This document shows positions 35,501-46,115 of a DNA stretch of 64,000 nucleotides, piece by piece. Origin of the DNA: Larus michahellis. Taxonomy: Eukaryota; Chordata; Aves; Charadriiformes; Laridae. The position numbers and the translations under genes were made by a program. Where the stretch lies: contig NC_133906.1 in the NCBI RefSeq assembly GCF_964199755.1, forward strand, positions 1,240,001 to 1,304,000, given 5' to 3'. Every line of letters starts with the position of its first letter. Positions within the stretch are counted from its first letter, which is position 1. The notes beneath the pieces were generated by a model. That model was given only the letters and a program-made list of their open reading frames with translations. It searched no databases and was not told the origin of the DNA.

Positions 35501-37609
35501 ACTGGGCTTTGCCCCCGGCCATGCCAGCCGGGAGCCGGCAGCATCCCGGCGTTGCCCCCCAGCCCAGCATTTGTCACTTCGCAAGGCTTCGCTTTTTCCT
35601 CCATGTCCCCAAAAGGGGCTTCTAGACCGTTTCGACTCGTTACCCGCACGGCAACCCAATCGTGTCCGTCCCCGCCACGACACCGTGGTCCTGCGGCAGC
35701 GGAGACCTGCCTACGCCGCTCTGTCTGCCCGCTGTCTCCGGTGTCGCGGCGTGGACGCGGCTGGCCCCAAAAAACCCAGTCAAAGCCCCTGATTGTGTGT
35801 GTGTGGATGTGGAGGAGGGATTTTATTACCGAGAAGCGGCGGCACATCCATCGTTGGGAGCTGGCAGGGGGTGGCCAGCGGGCAGCCAGGCCGAGCACCA
35901 CGCCAAGTGGTGGCAGATCTGCTCCTCACCAACTGCACGACCTCCGTGGCGTCCATTCCTCCGTCTCTCCGTCCGTCCGTCCCTCCTCAGGCCCCCTGCC
36001 CCAGCCCCGAGGGACCAGTGCAGCTCCACGCATGGAATGTCACCCCGTTTCTCACAGATCTGACGGCCGTCATTGGGTGATGAGGAGGGGAAAAAAAGTC
36101 CACAGAAGCTAGGAGAAGTTAGCGAGGGAAGCCAAGGGATGCAGGAACCCCCTGGACCATGGAGAGACGGAAAAGGGCGAGGGTTTCTCCCCAGCAGCAA
36201 TAAAGAGGCGGCGGTCTGGAGCGTTAGCAAAATGCCAAGGAGAACCTGTGGCGATGGATATTCCCGCTTGTGTTCAGAAACCCTGCTGGGACAGGACAGT
36301 TGCTACCCTGGGATGATGCCAAAATGTCCCCAGGGGGTCCGGGAAGACTCTGTCTGGCTGTGGGCACCAGCGCTGGCAGCTGCTGGCACACGGGGAGACC
36401 TTGGGATGCCCAGAGCTGCCTTGAAATCCGTCGCGTGCTGATGGCGTGGGGAAAAAAAAAAAACAACTGAGCATTTTGCTGGTATTTTAAAGGAGGGTGT
36501 GGGATGCCCTCGCCTGGGACCTCGACAAATGGAAAATTGGAAGGATCTGTTCAATCCAGAGGGGCAGGGGAGCCGGGTGGTTTGTGCCCGTCCGAACACA
36601 CGAGCTCGGTCTTGCCCGATCCCGAGGAAATCGCGTTCTGCCGGGGCCGATGCGCGGGTTGGCAGCAGGAAGGCCGCTGCCAGGCCGGGCTTCCGCAAGA
36701 CTTCCTCTCCCCTGGCCCTTCGTTAGGGAATTAGGACGTAACGAGACGAACGCAGCGGAGAGGAAACGAACACCGGGGGAGCCGCCGCCGGGGGAGTTTC
36801 GGGGGCTCTGCCCTGGCCCCGTTTGCTCTCGCCAGGGAGGAGGAAGGAAAGGCAGGCAGGCTCCGGCAGGCGCCCCACGGCCTGGGGGCAGCCCCCCGCC
36901 CCCGGCAGGGTCCCCAGCCCAGGGGACAGACAAGGCACAGCGTAGAGGCGGGGGAAGGCCAGCGATCGTGGAGCTGGGGGAGGGGGTGCAGCGGGAGGAG
37001 GGACGCCGGGGCTCGTGGTCTCCACGCCAGCGCGACAGAGGGTTGACCGAAGAGGTGATGGGCTTGGCGTGGGGCGAGACCGCCATGGGGCCATGGCCAG
37101 CCCCAGCGCGGGCAGGGGTCCGGGGCCCATCCCCGCCATGGGGCTGAGCCCCAGAGAGGAGGGGACAGAGCCCGTGTGGGTGGGTGGCTCAAAGCCTGTC
37201 CCCGGAGCCATCCTCCCACGCCGGCTGGCTGGAGGATGCCGGGGGGGGGCCGCAGGACGTTCTCCATCCAACCCCCCACCCAGGGAACAGCCTGGGCTTT
37301 CCCCTTCTGCACTCCAGCCTGGATGCGGCCCCAGCTGCGCGCCAGCTCCAGCTCCAACGTGCTGCCAGCCGGCCATGGAAAAGGCTGGAATAGCCACATC
37401 GACTCTCCCTGGGGTGGATCCCGCCGCCCCCCTTCTCCCGGGATCAGGGAGGCTGATTCCCCTCCACGGCTCTCCTCCAGCCCCATCTCCGGTGTTCCGG
37501 ACCTCTGAGCGGAGCACGGGAAGCTCCTGCCCTCCCAGCCCGGCTCCCCCACGTCCCCCCGGCCCGGGGCAGGGGCAGGACGGGCGGCAGGGATGCCGCT
37601 TTCCAGCCC
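32521..37609. other. Unique intergenic DNA, about 5 kb
   Basis: No recognisable gene, RNA or mobile element. GC is very high around 34.7-35.5 kb and 36.6-37.3 kb, and moderate elsewhere. A poly-A run is at about 36,451-36,462. Open frames up to 273 residues occur on both strands and overlap one another, with no recognised domains. Confidence 0.45.
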
Positions 37610-37760
37610 TTCGCTATTTTTAATTGCTCTTTCCCAGAAAAGGCTGGTGTAGGCTCCGAAAGCCGTTTCCAGCTGGGAGCTTGGAAAGCTGGTTCCAGTT
37701 AGGCGCCCGGCGCTCGCTCGCCGCGCTCCGAGCTGTTATTTTTAGACGGGCTGAAGGCAG
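37610..37760. promoter_or_regulatory. Candidate MEF2/E-box cluster
   Basis: Two sequences fitting the full MEF2 consensus YTAWWWWTAR lie 122 bp apart: CTATTTTTAA at 37,614-37,623 and TTATTTTTAG at 37,736-37,745. Between them is an E-box CAGCTG at 37,670-37,675. MEF2 sites near E-boxes are a known arrangement in muscle and neuronal enhancers. The surrounding DNA is GC-rich, so AT-rich 10-mers of this precise form are less expected by chance. No conservation or expression evidence is available here. Confidence 0.35.
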
Positions 37761-38489
37761 CGGTTCCCGCTCGGCTCCGGCCACGGCTCACGGTAGCCAG
37801 TACCTCGCCGGACCCTCGGCTGGGGAACGTCTCGGCAGCGTGATTTTACGACTGCCTCTTTCTATTTTTTTTTTTTTTATTTTTTTTTTTTTTCCTTCTT
37901 CTGGGGCTTTTTTGGCCAGGGGGGACTTTCATCTCGGCCTGTCCCGCTGTGCAGCCAGGAAGAGCAAAGGCGGAGGATGTGAGCGGTGGTCATCCCCGAA
38001 GGGCCGGGGCGCGCGGCGGCGGCGGCGGCGGCTTCTGCTTTTCATTAAAAAACCATCCGCTGGCGAAGTTTGAAGGCGCGAGCGGTGCCTGGGCCAGGAC
38101 AGGGCCAGCAGGGAATGGCTCCGGGGGTAGAGACCGGCACCGGGGCTGACGGCTGCCCGCCGCGCTGCCAGGACCTCCTGCCCCACACCCGGGTCCTGCC
38201 CCACACCCAGGCTCTGCCCTCGCCCCTTCCTCTGCTCCCTCCCGCCCCGCTCACTCTCCCCTGAGACCCCCTGGTGCCACATCTCCTCCCTCCCCTGGTC
38301 ACCCCATGGATGGCCGTCCCCCCAAGGGGAGCCCTCCCCGTGCCCAGCCCCACAGAGGGGCCCCTGGGCTGCCCAATTTGGGGGGTCAAGGGCTGGGGCT
38401 GCCCCTTGGCTGCCTGGCCACAGGCTCCCACCCTGTCCCCAGAGCGGGACCACCCGCTCCCAGCCCCCTGCTGTGGTCCACAGCCTTTT
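37761..38489. other. Unique DNA with poly-T tract
   Basis: A double poly-T tract runs at about 37,864-37,892. A GGC triplet run is at about 38,013-38,030. No gene is recognised. Confidence 0.45.
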
Positions 38490-38965
38490 GCCACGGGCCC
38501 TGTCCCCGCACTGTGACCCCCATTCCTCTGCTGTGGGGCTCATCGCATCGCTGTGACCCCCCAACCTTCTTCCACAGGGCTCATCCCATCCCCGTGACCC
38601 TCAGCCCTTTTCCATGGGGCTCACCCTGTTCCCATGACTCATAACCCTCTTCCATGGGGTCCACCCTGTCGCTGTGACCCTCAGGCTTCTTCCATGGGGC
38701 TCATCCCATCACCCTGACCCCCAACCCTCTTCCGTGGGGCTCCCACTGATGTGAACTCCTAGCCCTCTTCCACGGGGCTCATCCCATCACCGTGACCCCA
38801 AACCCTCTTCTGTGGGGCTCATCCCTCTGCCATAACTCCCAGTCCTCTCCCATGGGGCTCGTCCCATCGCTGTGACCCCCCCCCAACCCTTCTTCCATGG
38901 GGCTCATCCCATCACTGTGACCCCCCCCAACCCTCTTCTGTTGGGGTCACCCCGCTGTCGCCTCC
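38490..38965. repeat. Minisatellite, about 40-42 bp unit
   Basis: About 11 degenerate copies of a unit containing GCTGTGACCCCC, CTCTTCCATGGGGCTCATCC and variants. The spacing between successive TGTGACCC cores is about 40-42 bp near 38,510-38,595. It is C-rich on the plus strand with no coding value seen. Confidence 0.85.
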
Positions 38966-40300
38966 CCCGTGGGGGCTCACCCATCTACCCCACACACCCC
39001 TCAAGAGCCAGGCTCACTTTTCCCCAGCAGAAATTTTTATCCTCGCAGCATAACGCCCCCCCACCCCCCCACTCCCCGGAGACCGGCTCAGCGTCTCCTC
39101 GCAATAGCCGCCTCTAATCAGCTGTATTATCTTCGCCCCCATTATTCACGCGCTGGCGGCTGGCGGCCCTCCCAGCCCCGCTGCCCCCCAGCACTGCCCC
39201 GGCGCGGGGGCTCCTCTCACCGCCCCCCACCTGACCTCCAGCTTTCCTTCCTTCCCACCACCCAGCCTGCCCGTGCCCCCCCGGCCGGCACCCGCCACCC
39301 CTGGCTCGCCGGCCCACGGCATTGCCCCACGTTTTGGCTTCAGCCTCCCCCTTGGATCCCTAAATCTGATAACGGAGAAGTGGGGGGTGAGTGGGTAGGG
39401 TTGGGGGGAGGTGGGGGGGTGGGTGCTGCTTTCAAAGGAGCAGGGCTGACCTTTGCCGCTGCAATGAGAGCCGCATGGAGGAGAAAAATTGGCTGCGGCG
39501 AGTGAGGGGGAGCGAGCGAGCTGCTGTGGTTTTACAATCCCTAAATAACGCCGGGAGCCGAGCCGTAAACACATGGCGGTATTGCCTGAGCGCGTCCGCG
39601 TTGTCGTCCCCCCTCTTCTCACCCCGCCCCCCTCCCCCCGAACCCCGGCTTGAAACCCGGCTCGCAAAATACTGCGACCTTAAGGAAAAAAGAAAAAATA
39701 AAGAAAAACAGCTTTCTTGCAAAAAAATAAAAAAAAAAAAATCTCCTGAATTATTTAGCGAAGGGTTCCAATAGGATGGGTAACACTGCCGGCAGACACC
39801 GGCTGCCGGAGCCTGGCGTTGGAGATGGCCATGGGCAAAGGCCGGCGGGAGCCAGGTGGTCCCAGCCCAGGGCAGCCCCCTCCGTCTGGGGGCTCCCACC
39901 GGCGCCGCTCAGGGAAGAGGGGGGGGTCCCTGCCTGGTTTTCACCCTGCCAGCTCCTCTGCCATCACACCCCCTCTCGCTGCCGGCCGAGGGGGCGGCAG
40001 ACGGAGCCACCCCGGCCAGCAGAAGGGAAGATGTCCACCACCCGGCCTCTCTCCTCCACTCATCCCCTCCACGTGCCAGGCGCAGACCCCCAGAGGACAA
40101 CCCCGGTGGGGGGAGCGGGACAGCCGCGGCTCTCCATCACCCCGGCACCCCCATCCCGCAGCCCCAGCCCACGGCGGGCGCCTCGAAAGGCCCAGTCCCC
40201 CCAGCCAAAACCCCACCGCCAGCTCCCCGGCAGCATCCCGGCACCGGGGAGGGCTGCCACTCCCTTCCCCCTCACCTGTTTCTTCCCAATTTTTTTTTTT
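38966..40300. other. Unique DNA with A-rich tract, no gene seen
   Basis: GC-rich sequence with a CpG-rich AT-mixed patch at 39,520-39,600. An A-rich tract spans about 39,684-39,742, containing AATAAA near 39,697 and an A run of about 13 some 30 bp later. A poly-T is at about 40,291-40,305. No gene is recognised. Confidence 0.45.
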
Positions 40301-40305
40301 TTTTT

Positions 40306-40600
40306 CGGAAGCAACTAACAGTTTTCTTTGAAGAGCAACAGATGAGCGAGACCCTCCCCGTGCCTTTTATGATGGTAAATTTATTGCCTGCCCTCACAAT
40401 TGCCGTTTTACCGATGAACACTCCCGCAGCTTTAATGCGCCTGGAGGGCCGGCATGAAAAAAAGAAGCGGGGTGGGGGGACAGGTTGTCTCCCGGCTTCT
40501 GGAGGAGAACGAACTCCAGCCCATTTCCTGGTCCTTGCACACAAAGTTTTGCCAAATAGATAAAGCGTTTCATAATTTCGTGGCAGCGCGGAGCTCTGTT
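40306..40600. promoter_or_regulatory. AT-richer island, candidate conserved element
   Basis: A non-repetitive, AT-richer stretch (for example TTTTATGATGGTAAATTTAT near 40,364) between GC-rich DNA and the 42-bp minisatellite. Open frames through it belong to repeat-derived frames. It resembles a conserved non-coding element in composition only. Confidence 0.2.
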
Positions 40601-40679
40601 TGGTAAGGGAGGCCCTCTGCTGGCACCAGGCTGGCTGGGGAGCCCGGCCTCCAGAGCAGGCTGGGGAACCACCACCGAG

Positions 40680-42045
40680 GCACAAAGCCTGGGGTGACAC
40701 CTCCAGAAAGTGGTACCTGGAGAACCAAGCCTGGGCTGACACCTCCAGCAAGCCATTCCTGGAGAACAAAGCATGGAGAGCCACCTCCAGCAAGTGGTAC
40801 CCGGAGAATCAAACCTGGAGAGCCCCCTCCAGTAAGTGTTATCGGGAAAACAAGCCTGGAGAACCACCTCCAGCAAGATGTGTCTGGAGAGCCAAGCCTG
40901 GGGCAACACCTCCAGCAAGCCATCCCTGGAGAACCAGGCCTGAGGAGATACCTCCAGCAAGTGGTACCTGGAGAGCTGAGCCTGGAGAGCCCCCTCCAGC
41001 AAGCTGTGCCTAGAGAACCAAGCCTGAGGAGACACCTCCAGCAAGTGGCACTGGGAGAACCAAGCCTGGAGAACCACCTCCAGCAAGTGGTACCTGGAGA
41101 ACCAAGCCTGTAGAGCCAACTCCAGCAAGCTGTGTCTGGAGAGCCAAGCCTGGGGCGACACCTCCAGCAAGCCATCCCTGGAGAACCAAGCCTGAGGAGA
41201 TACCTCCAGCAAGTGGTACCTGGCAAGCCAAGCCTGGGGAGACACCTCCAGCAAGTGGTACCTGGAGAGTCGAGCCTGGAGAGGCACCTCCAGCAAGCTG
41301 TGCCTGGAGAACCAAGCCTGGGGAGACACTGCCAGCAAACCATCCCTGGAGAACCAAGCCTTCAGAGCCCCCTCCAGCAAGTGGTACCTGGAGAACCAAG
41401 CCTGGGGAGATACCTCCAGCAAGCCATACCCGGAGAGCCAAGTCTGGAGAGCCACCTCCAGCAAGTGGTACCGGGAGAACCAAACCTGGAGAGCCACCTC
41501 CAGCAAGTGGTACCGGGAGAACCAAACCTGGAGAACCACCTCCAGCAAGCCGCACCTGGAGAATGAAGCCTGGGGAGACACCTCCAGCAAGCCATACCTG
41601 GAGAGCCAAGCCTGGAGAGCATGGAGAACCACTTCCAGCAAGCTGTGCCTTGAGAACCAAGCCTGGAGAGACACCTCCAGCAAGCCGTCCCTGGAGAACC
41701 AACCCTGGGGAGCCACCTCCAGCAAGCTGTGCTTGGAGAGCTGAGCCTGGAGAGGCACCTCCAGCCTCCATCATTGGAGAGCCAAGCCTGGAAAGCCATA
41801 CCCTGGGAGCCAAGCTCAGAGAGCCATGTCCAGCAAGCCATGCCCAAGGCAACAGGCCTGGAGAGCCCGCAGAGGTGAGCACAAGGAACTGAGACCAAGG
41901 AAAAGAGCATGGGAAATCGAGTCTGGAGAACCAAGCTCAGAGAGCAGAGTCTGGGGAGCCATGGTCGGAGAGACCTGGACCTGGAGAGCCGCATCTGGCC
42001 AGACCAGCCCGGAGAGCAAAGCCTGGAGGGCCATGCCCAGGACCT
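40680..42045. repeat. 42-bp minisatellite, 14-codon period
   Basis: Tandem copies of a 42-bp unit with the core ACCTCCAGCAAG, then GTGGTACCTGGAGAACC or CCATCCCTGGAGAACC, then AAGCCTGGGGAG. Successive TCCAGCA cores at 41,121, 41,163 and 41,205 are exactly 42 bp apart. About 27 copies run to 41,770 and become degenerate to about 42,045. Since 42 is divisible by three, frames are open in both directions: a 454-residue minus-strand frame (40,394-41,758) has a 14-residue period of the type LLEVSPQAWFSRDG. No signal, membrane or enzymatic feature and no flanking exon structure supports a gene. Confidence 0.93.
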
Positions 42046-43370
42046 GAGGACATCTCAAGTCCTGCTTCATCCGAAGGCGAGCCCCATCCCTGCTGCCCAC
42101 GCGGGGCCACCGGTGGGGCCAGCGGCCGCGCTCGACACTGTGCAAAGCCCAGGGGGACATCCCAGCCCTCCCCCAGCAGGGGTGGGGGGAGCCCCTGAGC
42201 ACAGAGCCTGGGGGTGATGGCCCCCGCGGTCCCGGGGGGGCAGCAGGTCCCTGCCTGGGGGAACCTGCTCCCAGCCGAGGGCAAGGACAGGCCTGAGGCT
42301 GGTGATGGGCAGCACCCACAAGCCATGGCGGGGGCCAGCCCCGCACCCCACACCCGGGGACTTAACCGAGGACACGTGCTCATCAGCAGATGCCGCTTTA
42401 TTTTTTTATTTTTTTTTTTTTTAACGGAGCCTGAAACTCGGCCTGGGTTATCGGGGAGATATTAAATTGCTGCTGGAAGCACCACCAGTGGGGCGGAAAA
42501 GCCGCGACGTGCTCTTACCTCTTCCCACAAGGTCGAGCCAGCCAGCCCCGGGGGACAACGCGTTTGCCGCGTCCTTCCTGTAACGAGGATCACATGTCAG
42601 AGCCCAGCGAAGCCCGGAGAAAATTAAACCCGTGAGCTCACCGCCTCGCCGAGCGCAGGCGCCAGCCGTCCCCGCGGTCCCCAGCCTGGGCCGCCAGCCA
42701 GGGTGACCGGGCAGCGTTGGCAGCTCCAGCAGGGATGCCCGCCTCCCCGGGGGACGGCAGCGGTCCCCGACGGTGTCCCTGCAGCCAGTGTGGGACGGAG
42801 GAGCTTTGAACCCCAGCGTGCATCACTGGGTGATGGTGAAGGGCCCTCCCATGGGAAGAAGCTGTCTGCCCCGGCAGCACACGGCCGGTAATGTCCCCTG
42901 AACGCCTTCAGCCAGATCTCCTCCTGGGATCGAAGGTCTTGCTTGGGCAAAGGGACAGATAGATGGGTGGCACAGACAGGTGGGCAGCCACCTCTTGTCC
43001 TTGCCGTCTCCTCGCCATGTCCTTGTCCGTCTCCTCGCCATGTCCTTGTCCATCTCCTCCACACTTGGAGATGGCCGGGCACCCGGGCTGCATTTCTTTC
43101 AGGACAAGGTGAGTCCTGCTGCACCGTTCCTCTGCGACACAGGGGACGGAGGGTGGACAAGGACAGCAAGAGAAATACAACACCGTCCCCAGCAGAGCCC
43201 ATGTGTGCATGGGGTGGGGGGGGGTGGGGGGGGCGGTCACTTGGGTCCCCAGGAACCCCAAGCAAGGACCCGAAGCAGCCCACACCCCTCGGTGATCTGC
43301 GACCGACATGGAGGAAAGGGCACCATGAGCAACTCCGGCTGGGGAAGCCAAGAGGGGCCTCATGCTTGGC
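42046..43370. other. Unique DNA with short repeats
   Basis: Contains a poly-T tract at about 42,392-42,421 and a short tandem of a 23-bp unit (CGTCTCCTCGCCATGTCC core) at about 43,003-43,060. No gene or mobile element is recognised. A lower-GC patch at 42,420-42,640 stands out but is uncharacterised. Confidence 0.45.
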
Positions 43371-43558
43371 GGGGAGGGATGCTCCCAGGGTGCCATGATC
43401 CCAGCATCCAGACCCCTGGGGACTGGAGGTGACCAGGGTCCCGGTGGCACAACTGTCCCCACGGTCGACCCATCCCCTGCTGACTCCGCGGCCCAGCTCG
43501 GGCAGAGCAAAGGCCTTTTGGCAAAGAATGTCGGGTCTCGGCCCACGGGGAAGGGTGA
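43371..43558 (+). repeat. Locally triplicated element, copy A
   Basis: This segment matches copy C (45,229-45,445) over about 185 bp with only scattered differences. Shared landmarks are CATCCAGACCCCTGGGGACT (near 43,408), ACAACTGTCCCCACGG (near 43,449), CTGCTGACTCCGCGGCCCAG (near 43,478) and AGAGCAAAGGCCTTTTGGCA (near 43,504). It is not CR1. It may be a member of an unnamed family or a local segmental duplication. Confidence 0.85.
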
Positions 43559-44051
43559 TGTTTCATGGGGGAGAGGACCAAGAGAGGAACCCCCGAGAGG
43601 GGCACGGCTGGAAAAATCCCCGTGGATGAGGGCTGTTCCCAGGGCAACTCCCGCTCTCCCAGCTTTGCTTGCGCTCTCCAGCTCGGGGCTGGGGGGGGCG
43701 GAGCAGAAACGCAGCTCAGCCCCCGTCTCCCCCCTCCAGCCACACGCTCCTTCATCACCCTCTTCCTCCTCGCACCAACCCGGCTCTGCCCCTTGGCTCT
43801 GCCCCGTCCCAGCCAGACGGGAAGCGCCAGGGCTGGTGTTTCACACCGCGCTGGGCGTCCTCGGCGGGGAGCGGGGTATCAACGCACCCGCTGGCAGAGC
43901 CCGGGGACGCAGCCGCCCCCCCCCAGCACCTCCCAGCCCCGCTTCAACCACGGCCAGAGACCCATCAGGCAGTGCATCCCCCCCCCAAGCCCCCTCTCCT
44001 GCCACCATGGGGACCCACACGCTCAGCTGCCCCCAAGCCTGCCCCTTGGAT
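43559..44051. other. Unique spacer between element copies
   Basis: GC-rich spacer without recognisable gene, between copies A and B of the local repeat. Confidence 0.4.
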
Positions 44052-44168
44052 GTGACAGTTGTGCCACCGGCTCACCTCGAGTCCCCAGGGGTCTGGATGC
44101 TGGGATCACAGCACCCCGCGAGCATCCATCCCCCCCGGGCAGGAGATGAGACACCAGGGCTGGGGGTG
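44052..44168 (-). repeat. Locally triplicated element, copy B, inverted
   Basis: The reverse complement of this segment reads through the same landmarks as copies A and C: CCAGCCCTGGTGTC, ATCTCCTGCCCGG, GGGGTGCTGTGATCCCAGCA, ATCCAGACCCCTGGGGACTC, GAGGTGAGCCGGTGGCACAA. It shares with C the left part that is weaker in A, and lacks the right part (GCAAAGGCCTTTTGG) present in A and C. It is therefore a partial, inverted copy of about 117 bp. Confidence 0.8.
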
Positions 44169-45228
44169 AGGGGCCGCATCCAGCCCCTTGGCAGAGCCCT
44201 GCCTGGATGGGGGCTCCAGCCCCACACCACGGAGCCGAGGGGGGCAGCGGGCAAGCGGGAGGCGGGCAGGGATGCCAGCAGATGCCCTTTGGCCAGGAGC
44301 AGCTGGGCTTTTTTTCCAGCCCGGGAAAAAAAAACCCAACCGTGGCCAAGCCCCGTCACAAGCCAGCTGCAGCGAAGCGGCGAGGAGGCAGCAGATAAGA
44401 GGCTGGAGCCCGCGCCGAGGCCTCACGGAGATGAAAGGCGATTGCGAGCGAGCCTCCCCATCCCCTACGGACAAAAGAGCTCCTAAAATATTAACGAGGC
44501 CCCGTGCCGCCGGGTCCCCCGGCCCCCATCGCCGGCAGGAGCCGGCGGTACCCGCGCTGCCGGCCACGGGGTCCCCAGGGGGACGGAGGCGCGTCGGGGA
44601 GCGGCGCAGGATGCTCATTAATTACCTTCCGCGCTCGGCGCTGGCAAACCTGCCCCCCATTTCCCTCGGCGCCCCGGGGAGCCGTGGCCGCTCCCACCCC
44701 AGCGGGGGAACTGCCGCCTTCCCAACAGCTCGGCATTCCAAGCGCAAGGAGCAGGGGGCCGCGCTGGAGACAGTGACCCCTCGCTGCCACCTCAGCACCC
44801 TTGGGTATGGCCGCGTCCCCCCAACACACCTCGGGGTGAGCTGGGGGACAGCCGGGGCTGCTCACCGGGTATTTGCACACCAAAGTGGGGAAAGGAGAGG
44901 GGGGGACAGTGCTTGGTTCTGCTTTTTTTTGTGTCTGCGTGTGGTTCACGCAGCCCTCCCCGTTGGGGATGGGGTCCCTGGGGTGGGGGAGTGGGGTGTC
45001 CTGTGGGAACAGCTCAGCCCCGAGCGCCACCCGCCTGGCTGGGACATCCCTGTTGCTCCCGGGGCGGCACCATTCCCAGTGCCGGGGTCCCTGCTGTGCC
45101 GGTCAGCCCGGGGACCCTGCTCCCCTGGCTGTGTCGGCTGCTCCAGCCACTGAGGACGACTCGGTCCCCACCGGTCCCCGTCCTCGGAGCCCCGCGGGCA
45201 GCGCGGCCGAGCCACACACCCCGCTCCA
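44169..45228. other. Unique GC-rich spacer
   Basis: No gene is recognised. CpG is fairly dense at 44,480-44,720, which includes the AT-rich word CTCATTAATTACCTTCCGCG near 44,612, a possible homeodomain-type site. It lies between copies B and C of the local repeat. Confidence 0.4.
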
Positions 45229-45445
45229 TCCCCAGCCCTGGTGTCACATCTCCTGCCTGGGGGGATGGACGCTCCCGGGGTGCCGTGATCCCGGCCGGCA
45301 TCCAGACCCCTGGGGACTTGAGGTGACCTGGTGGCGCAACTGTCCCCACGGCCGACCCGTCCCCTGCTGACTCCGCGGCCCAGCTCGGGCAGAGCAAAGG
45401 CCTTTTGGCAAAGGATGTCGGGTCCCTGCCCACGGGGAAGGGTGA
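45229..45445 (+). repeat. Locally triplicated element, copy C
   Basis: The longest copy, about 217 bp. Its left part (CCAGCCCTGGTGTCACATCT, near 45,232) matches copy B. Its right part (CTGCTGACTCCGCGGCCCAG near 45,365 and AGAGCAAAGGCCTTTTGGCA near 45,391) matches copy A. It therefore looks closest to the parental unit. No coding content is credible. Confidence 0.85.
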
Positions 45446-45899
45446 AGCTTCTGCTGCTCCCAATCTGCCGCTGGGTGCTGGAAGGGAGGAGGAGCGAGAT
45501 AATAACAGCTCCCGTCGTCGCTGGGTCCGGAAGCAGGTCCGCAGGCAGCCGTCAGATTGGGGGATTTGCATAGCACAGATGGCAGCCCAGGAATTTCAAA
45601 GCATCCCCCCGTGCCGCGGCAGCTGAACGGCTCCGTGGCCCCGTGCAGCTGCCGGAGGAGAGCTGGGCTGCCCCGGCCTCCAGGCCTGGGCTGCCGAGCG
45701 GAGGACACGCGGCACGGCATCTCCCTGCTGCTCCCCGGCACCGCTGCCCGTGGCCCAGGGTGGGCAGCAAGGCGGCCATGGCGGGTGGCGAGGGGGCCGC
45801 GGCGGCAGAAGCCGGGGAACGTGGAGGCTCCGGCGAGGAGCCGTGGGGAAGGGCTCCCGCAAGGGCTGGAGGGGCATGACATGGGAGAGACGGCGGGAG
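45446..45899. other. Unique GC-rich DNA
   Basis: No gene, RNA or repeat family was recognised. Confidence 0.4.
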
Positions 45900-46115
45900 C
45901 TAAATTTACACCGCCGCGAAGCGAGCTGCCTCCAAGGAGACGCGATCGCAGGCTATAAATACCTGCGAGGAAACAACGGGGACAGAGGCGGTGAATTATT
46001 CACAGGCGCAAGATGGCAGGCCGCGGAGCGAGCCAGGCCGCGGAGGGCGGGGGGGAGCCGGCGCCGTGGGGGCACCCTGAGCTGGATCTCGGCCACGGGG
46101 CGCCATGGTGAGGGG
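45900..46115 (+). promoter_or_regulatory. Candidate TATA promoter and first exon
   Basis: A TATA box TATAAATA at 45,954-45,961 lies in CpG-rich DNA (GACGCGATCGCAGGC just upstream). An initiation site would be expected near 45,985. An AAGATGGC element (a YY1-type motif that also places an ATG) is at 46,010-46,017. The ATG at 46,013 opens a 32-codon frame ending at 46,111, and a fair splice donor ATG|GTGAGG lies at 46,107/46,108. Together this resembles a first exon transcribed rightward. No downstream exon was found and no protein family is recognised, so it may be a non-coding transcript or chance. Confidence 0.3.

Noticed and set aside
40394..41758. 454-residue minus-strand repeat protein
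   Set aside because: The 14-residue repeat follows directly from the 42-bp minisatellite. It is not a known repeat family such as LRR or TPR, and plus-strand frames are equally open.
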